64,000 nucleotides of DNA from Bacteroidales bacterium. GTDB taxonomy: Bacteria; Bacteroidota; Bacteroidia; Bacteroidales; UBA932. Positions 35,352 to 45,106 of this stretch are shown piece after piece. The position numbers and the translations under genes are program-made. Location: NCBI GenBank assembly GCA_017647795.1, contig JAGCJX010000025.1:1-64000 (forward strand), given 5' to 3'. The stretch's first letter is position 1. Each line of letters starts with the position of its first letter. Below the pieces are notes generated by a model. The model did not search any database, had not been told where the DNA came from, and saw only the letters and a program-made list of their open reading frames with translations.

Positions 35352-36602
35352 TCACAAGGTACCGGTGAATCGGGTGACCTTTTCTTGTGCAAATTCCAAG
35401 GTTACAACGAATTCCTTGGCATCGCTGCCCGGCAGATCGTACATCGGATCCAACATGATGGCCTCGCAGATAGAACGTAGACCACGGGCTCCTAGGTTGT
35501 ACTTCAAGGCCGTATCGACGATGAATTCCAAGACCGGTTGTTCGACCGTCAATTGGACACCGTCCAAGGCAAAGATCCGTTCATATTGCTTCATCAACGC
35601 GTTCTTCGGCTCGGTCAGGATCCGCAACAAGGCTTCGCGGTCCAAGGGATTCAGATAGGTCAACACCGGCATACGACCGATGATTTCCGGAATCAGACCG
35701 TACGAACGCAAGTCTTGCGGAGCAATGTATTGCAGCAAATTTTCCTTGTCAATGCGCTCGTTTTTCTGTTGGGCACCGTAACCCACTACCCGGGTATTCA
35801 AGCGTTGGGCGATCTTGCGCTCAATGCCTTCAAAAGCACCGCCACAGATGAACAGGATGTTTTGGGTGTTCACGGCCACCATCGCTTGTTCCGGGTGCTT
35901 GCGTCCCCCTTTCGGCGGCACATTCACCACACTGCCTTCCAGCAGTTTCAACATCGCCTGTTGCACACCTTCTCCAGAGACATCCCGGGTAATCGAAGGG
36001 TTGTCGCTCTTGCGGGCAATCTTGTCAATCTCATCGATGAAAACAATACCGCGTTCGGCACGTTCTACGTCGTAATCGGCCTCCTGCAGCAGGCGGGTCA
36101 AAATGCTTTCCACGTCTTCGCCGACATAACCGGCCTCGGTCAGAACCGTGGCATCGACAATGGCAAAGGGCACATTCAACATTTTGGCAATACTCTTGGC
36201 CAGCAAGGTCTTGCCCGTACCGGTAGCACCAACAAGCAGGATGTTGGACTTCTCAAGTTCCACTTCCGACTTACCCGCATTTTTCGCTGCCTGGATGCGT
36301 TTGTAGTGGTTGTACACCGCCACCGACAGAAATTTCTTCGCATCATCCTGACCGATGACATAGTCATCCAAGAAGGTCTTGATTTCACGCGGACTCATCA
36401 ACAAAGCCTCGGTTGCATCGGCTTTCTTTGATTTCTTTTTGCCCGGCTTCGGGAGGTCGTCTCCGAAATAACCACGCACGTGGTCGGAGATGGTCATTGC
36501 GCATTCTACACAAAGAAAAGCGGAGTTTGTTCCGAGGAACATCTCCACTTGATCTTCAGTTCTGCCGCAAAAAGAACAACGGTTTTTGCTATCTTTTGCC
36601 AT
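35352..36602 (-). CDS. clpX: ATP-dependent Clp protease ATP-binding subunit ClpX
   Basis: A 416-residue AAA+ unfoldase that feeds ClpP. N-terminal zinc-binding domain [16 protein letters not shown] with CVECA, Walker [19 protein letters not shown], Walker [15 protein letters not shown], pore loop region [16 protein letters not shown], and the AAA+ lid near [11 protein letters not shown]. Its 5' end overlaps the clpP 3' end by 14 bases. Confidence 0.98.
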   Translation of the reverse strand: MAKDSKNRCSFCGRTEDQVEMFLGTNSAFLCVECAMTISDHVRGYFGDDLPKPGKKKSKKADATEALLMSPREIKTFLDDYVIGQDDAKKFLSVAVYNHYKRIQAAKNAGKSEVELEKSNILLVGATGTGKTLLAKSIAKMLNVPFAIVDATVLTEAGYVGEDVESILTRLLQEADYDVERAERGIVFIDEIDKIARKSDNPSITRDVSGEGVQQAMLKLLEGSVVNVPPKGGRKHPEQAMVAVNTQNILFICGGAFEGIERKIAQRLNTRVVGYGAQQKNERIDKENLLQYIAPQDLRSYGLIPEIIGRMPVLTYLNPLDREALLRILTEPKNALMKQYERIFALDGVQLTVEQPVLEFIVDTALKYNLGARGLRSICEAIMLDPMYDLPGSDAKEFVVTLEFAQEKVTRFTGTL

Positions 36603-37275
36603 TTACTTTGTTTGCCTTGGTCAAAATTTCATCAATCATACCGTATTTCACAGCTTCTTCCGCCGTCATCCAATAATCGCGGTCGGCATCCTTCTCAATT
36701 TGTTTGAGGGTCTGACCGGAGTGGTTGGAGATGATGGTGTACAAGTCGTTCTTCAATTTCTTGATTTCACGCGCTGTGATTTCGATGTCCGATGCTTGTC
36801 CTTCCACACCCCCCATCGGCTGGTGAATCATCACCCGAGCGTGGGGCAAGGCGGAACGCTTGCCGGTAGCACCTGCGGTCAGCAGAACAGCGGCCATGGA
36901 AGCAGCCATCCCTGTACAGATCGTCGCCACATCCGGTGTCACCAACTGCATCGTATCATAAATTCCCAGGCCGGCATACACTACGCCGCCCGGGGAATTG
37001 ATGTAAATCTGAATGTCGGATTCGGAATCAGTTGATTCCAAGAAAAGCAACTGAGCCTGAACAATGTTTGCTACATCGGTGTCAATGCCCACCCCCAAGA
37101 AGATGATGCGATCCATCATCAGACGTGAGAACACATCCATGGTTGCAATGTTCAATTGACGTTCTTCGATGATCGAAGGATTGATGTATCCAGCTGTCAC
37201 ACGGGCATATTGGTGCAAAGCCAACGAACTTACCCCCGGACAACATCTTGCAAATTTTTCAAAATCTGTTGCCAT
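36589..37275 (-). CDS. clpP: ATP-dependent Clp protease proteolytic subunit ClpP
   Basis: A 228-residue serine protease. Nucleophile in [19 protein letters not shown], catalytic His in [13 protein letters not shown], and the processing/axial region [20 protein letters not shown]. The N-terminal 30 residues before EERQL form a longer leader than in E. coli, as usual in Bacteroidetes. It sits between tig and clpX in the classic order. Confidence 0.97.
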   Translation of the reverse strand: MATDFEKFARCCPGVSSLALHQYARVTAGYINPSIIEERQLNIATMDVFSRLMMDRIIFLGVGIDTDVANIVQAQLLFLESTDSESDIQIYINSPGGVVYAGLGIYDTMQLVTPDVATICTGMAASMAAVLLTAGATGKRSALPHARVMIHQPMGGVEGQASDIEITAREIKKLKNDLYTIISNHSGQTLKQIEKDADRDYWMTAEEAVKYGMIDEILTKANKVNGKR

Positions 37276-37292
37276 AAATCAAAGATTGACGA

Positions 37293-38621
37293 TTATTCTT
37301 CGTTCATTTTACGCAATTTGTCGATCGTAGCTTTTTTCTTTTCGATCGTTACAGTTGCGCGTACATAATCCAAAACCAAGTTTTCTTCTACTTTTTCGTA
37401 GATACGACGGCCTTCTTTTTCGTTGGCCAACAAGGTTTCTGCATATTTGGTCAAGTGTTCTTCCGGAACATTGTTCAAACCATACATAGCGAATTGGTAA
37501 GCAGCCAAACGGCAAGCTTGTTGCACCAACGCTTCACGAGTTACTTCCAAGTTTTGTTCTTTCATGATGCGTTGAGCGATGCTTTGCCAACGGAAGTCTT
37601 TCAAGAAGAGCGGGAAATCTTTTTCGATTTCTTCCATGGTGAATTTGCCTTCGTTAGCCATGTACAACCAACGTTTCATGAATTCTTCCGGCAATTGGAT
37701 GTTGGTTTTGTCCAACAAGTATTGACGTGCATCCAACATGAAGCGGTAGTCGCTTTCTTGTTTGTTTTCTTCTTCCAAACGTTCTTTCAATTTTGCGTCG
37801 AAAGCAGCTTCGTCAGCTACGTTGCCAGCACCGAACATTTGATCGAACAATTCTTGGTTGGCTTCTGCTGCCACAAAGCATTTGGTTTCTTTGATTTCGA
37901 TGGTGAAGTTGGGGTCGATGCCTGCCAATTCTTCTTTCTTCATCTTCAACATCGCAGCACGGTCAGTTTCGTTGGTGAACACTTCGTTCACGTTTACTGA
38001 CAAAGTATCACCTACTTTCTTGCCAATGAACAAGTCTTTTGCCACTTCTTCAGCCAAGGTTTGGAGGGAAATGTAGGTATTTTCAATGCGGGTTTCACCT
38101 TGAACGAAATCAGCTACGATGAATCCGTCTTTCACTACTTTTGCGCAGTTGTCCAATTTACCGTATTGTTTCAAAACGGTGTTTTTGTATTCCTTGAAGG
38201 CTTTGTCAGTAGCAGATACTTCGTAATAAGTAATTTTGTCATCAGCGCTCAAGTTCAATTCAAATTTGGGAGCCAAAGCGATGTCGAATACGAATTCGAA
38301 GTTTTCGCCGTTGATCCAGTCGTTTTGCGCTTCTTTTTCTTCGTTCGGAAGGGGTTCGCCGATTACAGTCAAGTTGTTGTCTTGGATGTATTTGTTCAAA
38401 CCTTCTGAAATCAATTCGTTGATCGCGTCAGACAAAGCTGCTTGTCCGTGCATTTTTTCGATCAAAGAAAGGGGTGCTTGACCTTTGCGGAAACCGCGGA
38501 TGTCTGCATCTTTTCTGAATTTGTTCAGGGCTTTTTTCTTTCTATCGGCATAATCTTCTTTGCCAAATTGCAATGCGACTTGAGCTACCAAACCGTCATT
38601 TTTGAGTTCTTGAATGTTCAT
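37293..38621 (-). CDS. tig: Trigger factor
   Basis: A 442-residue ribosome-associated chaperone. The N-terminal ribosome-binding domain holds the signature RGFRKGQAPLSLIEKMHG. The middle PPIase-like region (VVKDGFIVADFVQGETRIEN... FIGKKVGDTLSVN) looks reduced relative to E. coli. The rest is the helical arm domain. First gene of tig-clpP-clpX. Confidence 0.93.
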   Translation of the reverse strand: MNIQELKNDGLVAQVALQFGKEDYADRKKKALNKFRKDADIRGFRKGQAPLSLIEKMHGQAALSDAINELISEGLNKYIQDNNLTVIGEPLPNEEKEAQNDWINGENFEFVFDIALAPKFELNLSADDKITYYEVSATDKAFKEYKNTVLKQYGKLDNCAKVVKDGFIVADFVQGETRIENTYISLQTLAEEVAKDLFIGKKVGDTLSVNVNEVFTNETDRAAMLKMKKEELAGIDPNFTIEIKETKCFVAAEANQELFDQMFGAGNVADEAAFDAKLKERLEEENKQESDYRFMLDARQYLLDKTNIQLPEEFMKRWLYMANEGKFTMEEIEKDFPLFLKDFRWQSIAQRIMKEQNLEVTREALVQQACRLAAYQFAMYGLNNVPEEHLTKYAETLLANEKEGRRIYEKVEENLVLDYVRATVTIEKKKATIDKLRKMNEE

Positions 38622-38670
38622 ATCAGTGTATTTAAATATTGTCCTACCTTTATTTTATAATATAAGCGCG

Positions 38671-38678
38671 CAAAGTTA
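38671..38678 (-). promoter_or_regulatory. -7 element TAACTTTG for tig-clpP-clpX
   Basis: Perfect TAnnTTTG on the minus strand, 49 bases upstream of the tig start. Confidence 0.6.
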
Positions 38679-38821
38679 GCAAAAAAACAGAGAATGGAAA
38701 GCTCTTTATAAAAAATACACATATTTGTTAGAATTTGAAGAAAATTCTCTATCTTGGACCGTTTTTTCATAAACTAAAAACCTATACTGCAAAAGTTTTA
38801 ACATCATTAATACCAAAACAA

Positions 38822-41542
38822 ATGCGAAAAAGAAGTTTTCTTTATGCCCTCCTCGCGTGCTCAGCAGCCTTCACAATGGGTTCCTGCAGCCATGAGACGG
38901 AAGTGGAAATCGGTCAACCGGATCAGGAAGAATTGACCTCAGCTGCCTTCAAACAAGGGTTTGTCATTCTTCAAGTGTCTGAAGAACTGGCCGCCCGACT
39001 CGAAGAAAAAACCGATACCAAAGGCGAAGTAGCCAGCATCGGAGTAAAATCTTCTGACGACATTCTCATGAGCATGGGTGTAAAATCCATGACCCGTACC
39101 TTCCCGTACGCCGGCAAATTCGAACCCCGTACCCGCAAAGCCGGACTGCACCTCTTCTACGACGTAACTTTTGACGAAAAAGTTCCGTTGACCCGTGCCC
39201 AAAGCGACTTCACCAAGATCGACGGTGTCGTAGCGGTTGAATTGCGTCCCCAAGCCACCCGTGGCAATTTCCAAGTCATCGACGCAGAAACCGTTGCTAC
39301 TCCGGAACGCATGGGTGGTAGTACCTTCTTCAATGACCCGAAACTCAAACAACAATGGCACTACTACAACGACGGCACCTACCGCGGTGAAGCCGGTTGC
39401 GACGTGAACGTTGAACCTGTATGGAGAAACTACACCGTAGGTAGCCAAGACGTGATTGTCTGCGTTGTGGACGGTGGTGTAGATTTGGACCACGAAGACT
39501 TGGAATACAACATTTGGGTGAACGAAGCAGAGTTGAACGGTTCTGACGGTGTGGACGACGACCGCAACGGTTTTGTTGATGACATCAACGGATACGACTT
39601 CGTGGACAACAAAGAAATCATCGGTGACAGCCACGGTACCCACGTAGCCGGTACCATCGGTGCAGTCAACAACAACGAAATCGGTGTCTGCGGTATCGGT
39701 GGTGGTGACTACCTCAACAACATCCCGGGTGTCCGCATCCAATCTGCCCAAGTATTTGCCGGTAGCAAAAGTGCCTCCAACTTCGGTAAGGCTATCAAAT
39801 ACGGTGCCGATGCCGGTGCCGTGATTTCACAAAACAGCTGGGGTTACCAAGATGCTGAAGGAAACAGTATCAGCACCATCTACCCCTCTGACGAAGCAGC
39901 GGTTGACTACTTCAATATGAATGCAGGTATGGACGAAAACGGCAATCAAGTTGGTCCGATGGCCGGTGGTCTCGTCATCTTCGCTGCCGGAAACAGCAAC
40001 CTGCCTTACGGCTCGCCGGGTATGATTGACGACGTCATCGCTGTATCTTCTGTCGGTGCTGACTACACCCGTGCCTACTACTCCAACTACGGTACTTGGA
40101 CAGACATCGCTGCTCCGGGTGGTGGAAACAACGACATCTTGAGTACCGGTCCGAACAACACCTACACGATGGCACAAGGTACCTCCATGGCCTGCCCGCA
40201 CGTATCGGGTGTAGCTGCCTTGATCGTATCCCGCCACGGTGGTCCTGGCTTTACCCGCGAACAATTGTGGGACATGTTGTTGGACAACGCCAACCCCGTT
40301 ATCTACGAAAACGGTCGCAACGAAAAATTCATTGACAAATTGGGTAAAGGTCTCGTTGATGCCAACGCATCCATCGCTGCCGGCAGCAAAATTGCCCCGG
40401 ATCCGGTAACCGACCTCGCTGTGGAAACCAAAGGCCGCAACCTGTTGTTGACCTGGACCGTTCCCGCAGACGAAGACGACTTGAAACCCGGTTTCTTCAA
40501 CGTATATTACAGCACCACCGAATTCTCGAACGACTTTGACCGTGCTGCCAAACCGGAACACATCCAAACCGTCCGCGTAAGCAACCTGTTGGAAGCCAAC
40601 GAAAGCACCAGCTACCTGCTCTCCGGTCTGAATGCCGGTACAAAATACTACGTGACCATCGATGCACAAGACAACTCCAAGAACGCGTCTGCAATGCACG
40701 AAGTATTGAACGCCACCACAGCGGACAACAACGCACCGGTAATCGACAGAGAACCCATCGATTTGCAAATTCGTTATGCGGACGTGATCAAAGAAGTGGT
40801 GAACTTCAGCGACCCGGATATGGACGAAATGACCTGGGAATTGCAAAAGACCAGCCCCGCCCTGATGGCCAAAGAAGACGAATATGGCCAAGTAACCTTG
40901 ACCTTCACCGGTATGAACGACGTGGCAGGTGAATACAATGCTACCTTCTTGGTAACCGACGCTTACGGCGCTGCTACCACCTTGGATATCCACTTCACCA
41001 TTGTGACCAACCAAGCTCCCGTATTGAACGGTGCTATTCCTGCTGTTATCTTGGAAAACACCGGTAAGACCGTAGAATTCGACGCAACTCCTTACATCTT
41101 CGATGCTGACGGAGAAACCTTGAATTACACCTTTGCAATGAACCCGTCCGGTGTTGTCCGCGTAACCAACAACGGCAACAACATCAGCATCTATGCAATC
41201 AAATATGGTAACACCAAAGTAACCGTAACCGCTTCTGACAAAGCTGGTGAACGCGTACAAACCGAATTTGATGTTGTAGTCTTGAACCCGGGAAAAGAGG
41301 TAACCTGCTACCCGAACCCGGTAACCAACGGCACTTTGTACGTTCGCACTTCAACCCTGGCCAGTCAAACCGTTGAAGTAATTTTGTCAAATGCCAACGG
41401 AGCAACCGTACACGAAAACAACTACCAAATTTCAGCCACTGAACCGGCTGCAATCGACATGAGTGCAATGGCCGCTGGTGCATACACCGTGACCTTGAAC
41501 TTCGATGGCAAAACCATTACTGAAAACATCGTTAAATTGTAA
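38822..41542 (+). CDS. S8 subtilisin-like peptidase with fibronectin-like domains and T9SS sorting domain
   Basis: A 906-residue protein from ATG 38822 (MRKRSFLYALLACSAAFTMG); the in-frame upstream extension is not signal-like. The catalytic triad is VVDGGVDLDHEDLEYN (Asp), GDSHGTHVAGTIGA (His) and GTSMACPHVSGVAALI (Ser). A fibronectin type III-like domain follows near 555-640, then cadherin-like repeats. The last 80 residues (CYPNPVTNGTLYVRT... AAGAYTVTLNFDGKTITENI) are a type A type IX secretion C-terminal signal. The signal peptide ends MGSC, a plausible lipobox, which is unusual for a T9SS cargo. A PorV-like gene follows by eight bases. Confidence 0.92.
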   Translation: MRKRSFLYALLACSAAFTMGSCSHETEVEIGQPDQEELTSAAFKQGFVILQVSEELAARLEEKTDTKGEVASIGVKSSDDILMSMGVKSMTRTFPYAGKFEPRTRKAGLHLFYDVTFDEKVPLTRAQSDFTKIDGVVAVELRPQATRGNFQVIDAETVATPERMGGSTFFNDPKLKQQWHYYNDGTYRGEAGCDVNVEPVWRNYTVGSQDVIVCVVDGGVDLDHEDLEYNIWVNEAELNGSDGVDDDRNGFVDDINGYDFVDNKEIIGDSHGTHVAGTIGAVNNNEIGVCGIGGGDYLNNIPGVRIQSAQVFAGSKSASNFGKAIKYGADAGAVISQNSWGYQDAEGNSISTIYPSDEAAVDYFNMNAGMDENGNQVGPMAGGLVIFAAGNSNLPYGSPGMIDDVIAVSSVGADYTRAYYSNYGTWTDIAAPGGGNNDILSTGPNNTYTMAQGTSMACPHVSGVAALIVSRHGGPGFTREQLWDMLLDNANPVIYENGRNEKFIDKLGKGLVDANASIAAGSKIAPDPVTDLAVETKGRNLLLTWTVPADEDDLKPGFFNVYYSTTEFSNDFDRAAKPEHIQTVRVSNLLEANESTSYLLSGLNAGTKYYVTIDAQDNSKNASAMHEVLNATTADNNAPVIDREPIDLQIRYADVIKEVVNFSDPDMDEMTWELQKTSPALMAKEDEYGQVTLTFTGMNDVAGEYNATFLVTDAYGAATTLDIHFTIVTNQAPVLNGAIPAVILENTGKTVEFDATPYIFDADGETLNYTFAMNPSGVVRVTNNGNNISIYAIKYGNTKVTVTASDKAGERVQTEFDVVVLNPGKEVTCYPNPVTNGTLYVRTSTLASQTVEVILSNANGATVHENNYQISATEPAAIDMSAMAAGAYTVTLNFDGKTITENIVKL

Positions 41543-41550
41543 TTGAGACT

Positions 41551-42489
41551 ATGAAGAGCTTTAAAATATTCGCAATTGCAGCCTTGTTTGCTGCGACCTC
41601 TGCGATGGCACAAACCGGTGGATTCTTGAATCAACCGGACGACGCCCGCAGCATGGCAATGGGTGGTGCTACCATGGGGCTGACCGGTGACGCAGGTACC
41701 ATCACTGTAAACCCTGCTTCCATGGCATTGAGCGACTACTCAACCTCCATCAACGTAGGTTATTTGGGACTCAAACCGATGAGCGGCATGACCAACCAAT
41801 TCAACTTGGCTGGTTTCACCAAACTCTCTGACAACTTCAGCTTGTCCATCTTTGGTAAATACTCCATGATGCCGGGCTATGACATCAACGACAAAAATGG
41901 CAACGTATTGAGCCACTTCAACCCGAGCGAATTGGCTGCCGGTATTGGCTTTGCATTCCGCATGGGTGACAACCTGGCTTTGGGTATCAACGCAAAATTC
42001 ATCAACTCTGCTTTGTCAGATGCTGAATTTGTGGATATTTACCAAAACGGAACCGCCTTTGCCGGTGACGTATCCTTGATGTACCAATTGAACGCTTTGC
42101 AATTCTCTGCAGGTGTAACCAACATCGGTACCAAAATGGCGTATGTAATTGATGGCGAAGGCTATCAATTGCCCGCTGCTGGCCGCGTAGGCGTAGGTTA
42201 CGGCGCACAATTCTCTGATTTCACCTTGAACGCAGCTGCAGAAGTGGACTACTACTTGTTCCACGCTACCGTTGGTGCGGGCTTGGGTCTGGAATTGGGT
42301 TACCGTGAGACCGGTTTCGTTCGCGCAGGTTTCCACTACGCAACTGCTGAAGCAACCCTCCCGACCTATGCATCTGCTGGTTTGGGCTGCAAATTCGGCC
42401 AACACAATGTAGGTATTTCTTACCTGCTTCCCTTGGGAACTGAAGTATTGAAAAACACCTTCATGATCAGCTACAGCTGGTCCTGGTAG
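41551..42489 (+). CDS. PorV/PorQ-family outer-membrane protein
   Basis: A 312-residue beta-barrel with a signal peptide (residues 1-20, ending AMA). The family hallmark follows directly: LNQPDDARSMAMGGATMGL and TITVNPASMALSD, as in PorV/PorQ (FadL-like) proteins of the type IX system. It ends in FMISYSWSW, a barrel-type terminal strand. Eight bases separate it from the T9SS-cargo subtilisin, and a terminator follows, so the two form an operon. A dedicated attachment or shuttle role for that peptidase is inferred. Confidence 0.88.
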   Translation: MKSFKIFAIAALFAATSAMAQTGGFLNQPDDARSMAMGGATMGLTGDAGTITVNPASMALSDYSTSINVGYLGLKPMSGMTNQFNLAGFTKLSDNFSLSIFGKYSMMPGYDINDKNGNVLSHFNPSELAAGIGFAFRMGDNLALGINAKFINSALSDAEFVDIYQNGTAFAGDVSLMYQLNALQFSAGVTNIGTKMAYVIDGEGYQLPAAGRVGVGYGAQFSDFTLNAAAEVDYYLFHATVGAGLGLELGYRETGFVRAGFHYATAEATLPTYASAGLGCKFGQHNVGISYLLPLGTEVLKNTFMISYSWSW

Positions 42490-42507
42490 TTTTTCCTGCC
42501 TCATACA

Positions 42508-42545
42508 AGAAGAGGGCACTCCGCGGGAGCTGCCCTCTTTTATTT
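42508..42545 (+). terminator. Rho-independent terminator after the PorV-like gene
   Basis: AAGAGGGCA pairs with TGCCCTCTT around a GC-rich loop, followed by TTTATTTTT. Confidence 0.9.
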
Positions 42546-42571
42546 TTCCTATCTTTACAAAAAATTTCACC

Positions 42572-43408
42572 ATGAAACTCCGTTTTTCGATCCTACTGAC
42601 GTCCTTACTCGTCCTCTGCCTGAACAGCTGCCACCAACCCCAACCCACCAAAATCATCTCCTACAACATTCGGCTCAGCACCGTGGACGACGGCCCCAAC
42701 CACTGGAAACTCCGCAAACAAGCAACCCTGCGCATGATTGAAAGTGAGCAACCGGCAGCCTTTGGCTTGCAAGAAGCCATGCCGGAACAATTGGCCTACC
42801 TGGACAGCAACCTGACCGCCTACAAACGGGTCGGTGTCGGAAGGGATCTGGGGGACGAAAGCGGCGAACACTGTGACATCTACTACCGAGCTGCAGATTT
42901 TGAATGTCTGGAGCACAAGACCCTCTGGTTGAGCGAAACGCCGGAGCAGCCGAGCTTCGGCTGGGATGCAGCCTGCAAACGGACCGCTACCTGGATCAAA
43001 CTGAAAAACAAAACGTCGGGCGAGTGTTTCTGGTACATCAACACCCACCTTGACCACATTGGGAAAACAGCCCGCAAGGAATCCGTTCTCCTGCTGACTC
43101 AATGGATTGAAAAACTTTTGGAAGAAGAAAAATTACCGGTGATCTTGAGTGGAGACATGAATTCCACCCTCGAAGATCCGATCTTTGAACCCCTGCTGGC
43201 GATCCTGCAGGTGGCCCAACAAACCGCCTCGCAAACAGACGTTCCCTATACGTACAACGGCTGGGGAAAAGTAAATCCTCCCTCAGCCATTGACCACATC
43301 TTCTACACAGGAGTCAAGCCTCTTGTTTTTGACAATTTAGACCACGATTTCGGCGTTCCGTTCATCTCGGACCACTATCCCATCGCCTTCGTCTGGAAAA
43401 GCAAATAA
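42572..43408 (+). CDS. Endonuclease/exonuclease/phosphatase family lipoprotein
   Basis: A 278-residue protein with a lipoprotein signal (LLVLCLNSC, Cys 19). The DNase I-like fold shows ISYNIRLSTVDDGPNHW, FGLQEAMPEQLAYL (metal Glu), NTHLDHIGKTARKES (His), LSGDMNSTLEDP (Asp-x-Asn) and SDHYPIAFVW (catalytic His). Relatives act on sugar phosphates, lipids or nucleic acids; the substrate is not readable. It is surface- or periplasm-anchored. TATCTTTA at 42550-42557 is a near-consensus -7 element. Confidence 0.9.
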   Translation: MKLRFSILLTSLLVLCLNSCHQPQPTKIISYNIRLSTVDDGPNHWKLRKQATLRMIESEQPAAFGLQEAMPEQLAYLDSNLTAYKRVGVGRDLGDESGEHCDIYYRAADFECLEHKTLWLSETPEQPSFGWDAACKRTATWIKLKNKTSGECFWYINTHLDHIGKTARKESVLLLTQWIEKLLEEEKLPVILSGDMNSTLEDPIFEPLLAILQVAQQTASQTDVPYTYNGWGKVNPPSAIDHIFYTGVKPLVFDNLDHDFGVPFISDHYPIAFVWKSK

Positions 43409-43412
43409 AGGC

Positions 43413-44288
43413 TTAATTTCCACGTTGCACCGGCGCTTGCGGCTGACTCAATTTCTTGGGGTCTCCGTAGTATTTGATTTTTGAGTTGGAACTGCTCTTC
43501 AAGTTCAACGATTGACTGCCATAGATTCGTACCGACGAAAGTCCCGAAGCATTGGCCGTACCGTCCTCAGCAATCATTTCTGCAGCCTCGACCGTCGATG
43601 CTCCCGAACAGTCGACAACAATTTCACGGGTCTTTCCCGTCAAACGGGTAGCCGATGCGCCCGAACAATCGACCTTGATCCGTTCGGAGACATCGCCAGC
43701 ATACACCACATTGGATGCCCCACTGCACTCAATGTCCAATTCGTCTGCATCACCGTATAAATAGAAGGAAGACGCACCTGACACCTCTCCACGAACCACA
43801 TCAAAGTCACCACGAACAGACGCCTCGCTGGCCCCACTCAACGCATAATCAAAGCGATCTGCATCGATCTGCAACTCACCCTCAACTTGACTGGCTCCCG
43901 ACAAATCCAATGTAAATCGGTCTGCCTCATATTCCCCCTCTACCGAAATAGAAGCGGCTCCGGAAAGGACAACAGATGTAAGTTCGTTTGTCTGCACCTT
44001 TACCTGAATTTTCTCTTCCGAGAGCAGCAGGTGCTTGGAAAGCAAGGGCAAATCCAAACGCAGATACAAAGTACCGTTGGACACATAAACCTCCAGGTAA
44101 GATTGCAACTTCTCAGAATAGACCAAATCAACAGCGCGAGAAGAACCCTGTTGTACCTCTATGTGATAAATGGAGCTGGCATCAATCCGATTGAACGAAG
44201 CGACCTGGATCTGTTTTTCCAAGGTTTCCGCATGCAGCAGGAAGGTGGAACCAAGTAAGCAAAGCAGGATGGCATACAATTTTTTCAT
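43413..44288 (-). CDS. Head GIN domain (DUF2807) protein
   Basis: A 291-residue exported protein (signal peptide MKKLYAILLCLLGSTFLLHA). DUF2807 is a right-handed beta-solenoid typical of Bacteroidetes. Its repeats are obvious: a SGAS motif recurs at each turn (VLSGAASISVEGE, DLSGASQVEGEL, ALSGASEASVRG, CSGASNVVYAGD, CSGASATRLTG, CSGASTVEAAE). Function unknown; it is probably envelope-located. ATG 44288 is chosen over an upstream in-frame ATG at 44303. Convergent with the endonuclease-family gene, 4 bases apart. Confidence 0.9.
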   Translation of the reverse strand: MKKLYAILLCLLGSTFLLHAETLEKQIQVASFNRIDASSIYHIEVQQGSSRAVDLVYSEKLQSYLEVYVSNGTLYLRLDLPLLSKHLLLSEEKIQVKVQTNELTSVVLSGAASISVEGEYEADRFTLDLSGASQVEGELQIDADRFDYALSGASEASVRGDFDVVRGEVSGASSFYLYGDADELDIECSGASNVVYAGDVSERIKVDCSGASATRLTGKTREIVVDCSGASTVEAAEMIAEDGTANASGLSSVRIYGSQSLNLKSSSNSKIKYYGDPKKLSQPQAPVQRGN

Positions 44289-44381
44289 CGTGTATTCAAT
44301 CAAGGGTTATTAAATTTTGCACAAGGTACAAATTATTCGCCAGAATCTGTACGAATGGAGGAAAAGAGGGTCGGGATAAAT

Positions 44382-44414
44382 AAAAAAAAGAGGCCAGCGA
44401 TTTGCTGACCTCTT
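44382..44414 (-). terminator. Rho-independent terminator of tRNA-Asp
   Basis: AGAGGTCAGC pairs with GCTGGCCTCT (one G-T pair), then a T run, on the minus strand directly after the tRNA. Confidence 0.9.
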
Positions 44415-44415
44415 G

Positions 44416-44489
44416 CGGTGCGGACGGGACTCGAACCCGCGACCCCCGGCGTGACAGGCCGGTATTCTAACCAGCTGAACTACCGCACC
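44416..44489 (-). tRNA. tRNA-Asp (GTC)
   Basis: On the minus strand the sequence folds as a cloverleaf. Acceptor GGTGCGG/CCGCACC with discriminator G, D-arm with AGCTGGTTAGA, anticodon loop CTGTCAC giving GTC, T-arm GGGTTCGAGTCCC. The 3' CCA is not encoded. A terminator follows at once, so it is a single tRNA transcript. Confidence 0.97.
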
Positions 44490-44563
44490 AATTCGTCTGG
44501 TTCCCGTTTGGGATTGCAAATATAGATACTATTTTTCAAACTCCAAAAAAAATCGCACTTTTT

Positions 44564-45106
44564 TTAAACTTTTTTCTCAAAAAAAGTGAAGTGGACATTT
44601 CCATATTTTCGTTCTTTAATGAAAAACGGATGATTATCAAAGCAATACATCTCCGGATGCTCTAAAATAAATTGTCCCCCTTCTTTGAGCAAATTGGCAG
44701 AAAAAATTTTTTCAGGAATCAATTCCAACTGATCCAAGTCGTACGGAGGGTCTGCAAAAATCAAATCATACTGCATCCGGCAGAGTGGAATGAAATCAAA
44801 AACATTGTTTCGGACCACTTGCACCACCTTGTCCAAACCCAGTATGCCGACATTTTTCCGCAGGGTTGTCGCATGCAGACTGTTCATCTCAATGGCGTAA
44901 ACCGGATTTGCTCCCCGAGAAGCAAACTCAAACGAAATGGCGCCGGTTCCGGCAAATAGATCCAATACAGCACATCCCTCCAGATCCCACTCATTGGAGA
45001 CAATGTTAAACAAACCTTCCTTCGCAAAGTCCGTCGTCGGACGCGATCCGAAGCGCGCCGGGGGATCAAACGACCGGCCTTTTAATTTACCTCCTACAAT
45101 TCGCAT
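44564..45106 (-). CDS. rsmD: 16S rRNA (guanine(966)-N2)-methyltransferase RsmD
   Basis: A 180-residue Rossmann methyltransferase acting on 16S rRNA. It begins MRIVGGKLKGRSF, with RPTTDFAKEGLFNIV, SAM-binding VLDLFAGTGAISFE, and catalytic DLIFADPPYDL. Overlaps the DUF3822 gene by 13 bases, so the two are coupled. Confidence 0.96.
   Translation of the reverse strand: MRIVGGKLKGRSFDPPARFGSRPTTDFAKEGLFNIVSNEWDLEGCAVLDLFAGTGAISFEFASRGANPVYAIEMNSLHATTLRKNVGILGLDKVVQVVRNNVFDFIPLCRMQYDLIFADPPYDLDQLELIPEKIFSANLLKEGGQFILEHPEMYCFDNHPFFIKERKYGNVHFTFFEKKV

Noticed and set aside
39827-41260. Long minus-strand open frame of about 477 codons opposite the subtilisin gene
   Set aside because: Antisense to a gene with intact catalytic and sorting motifs; no recognisable family.
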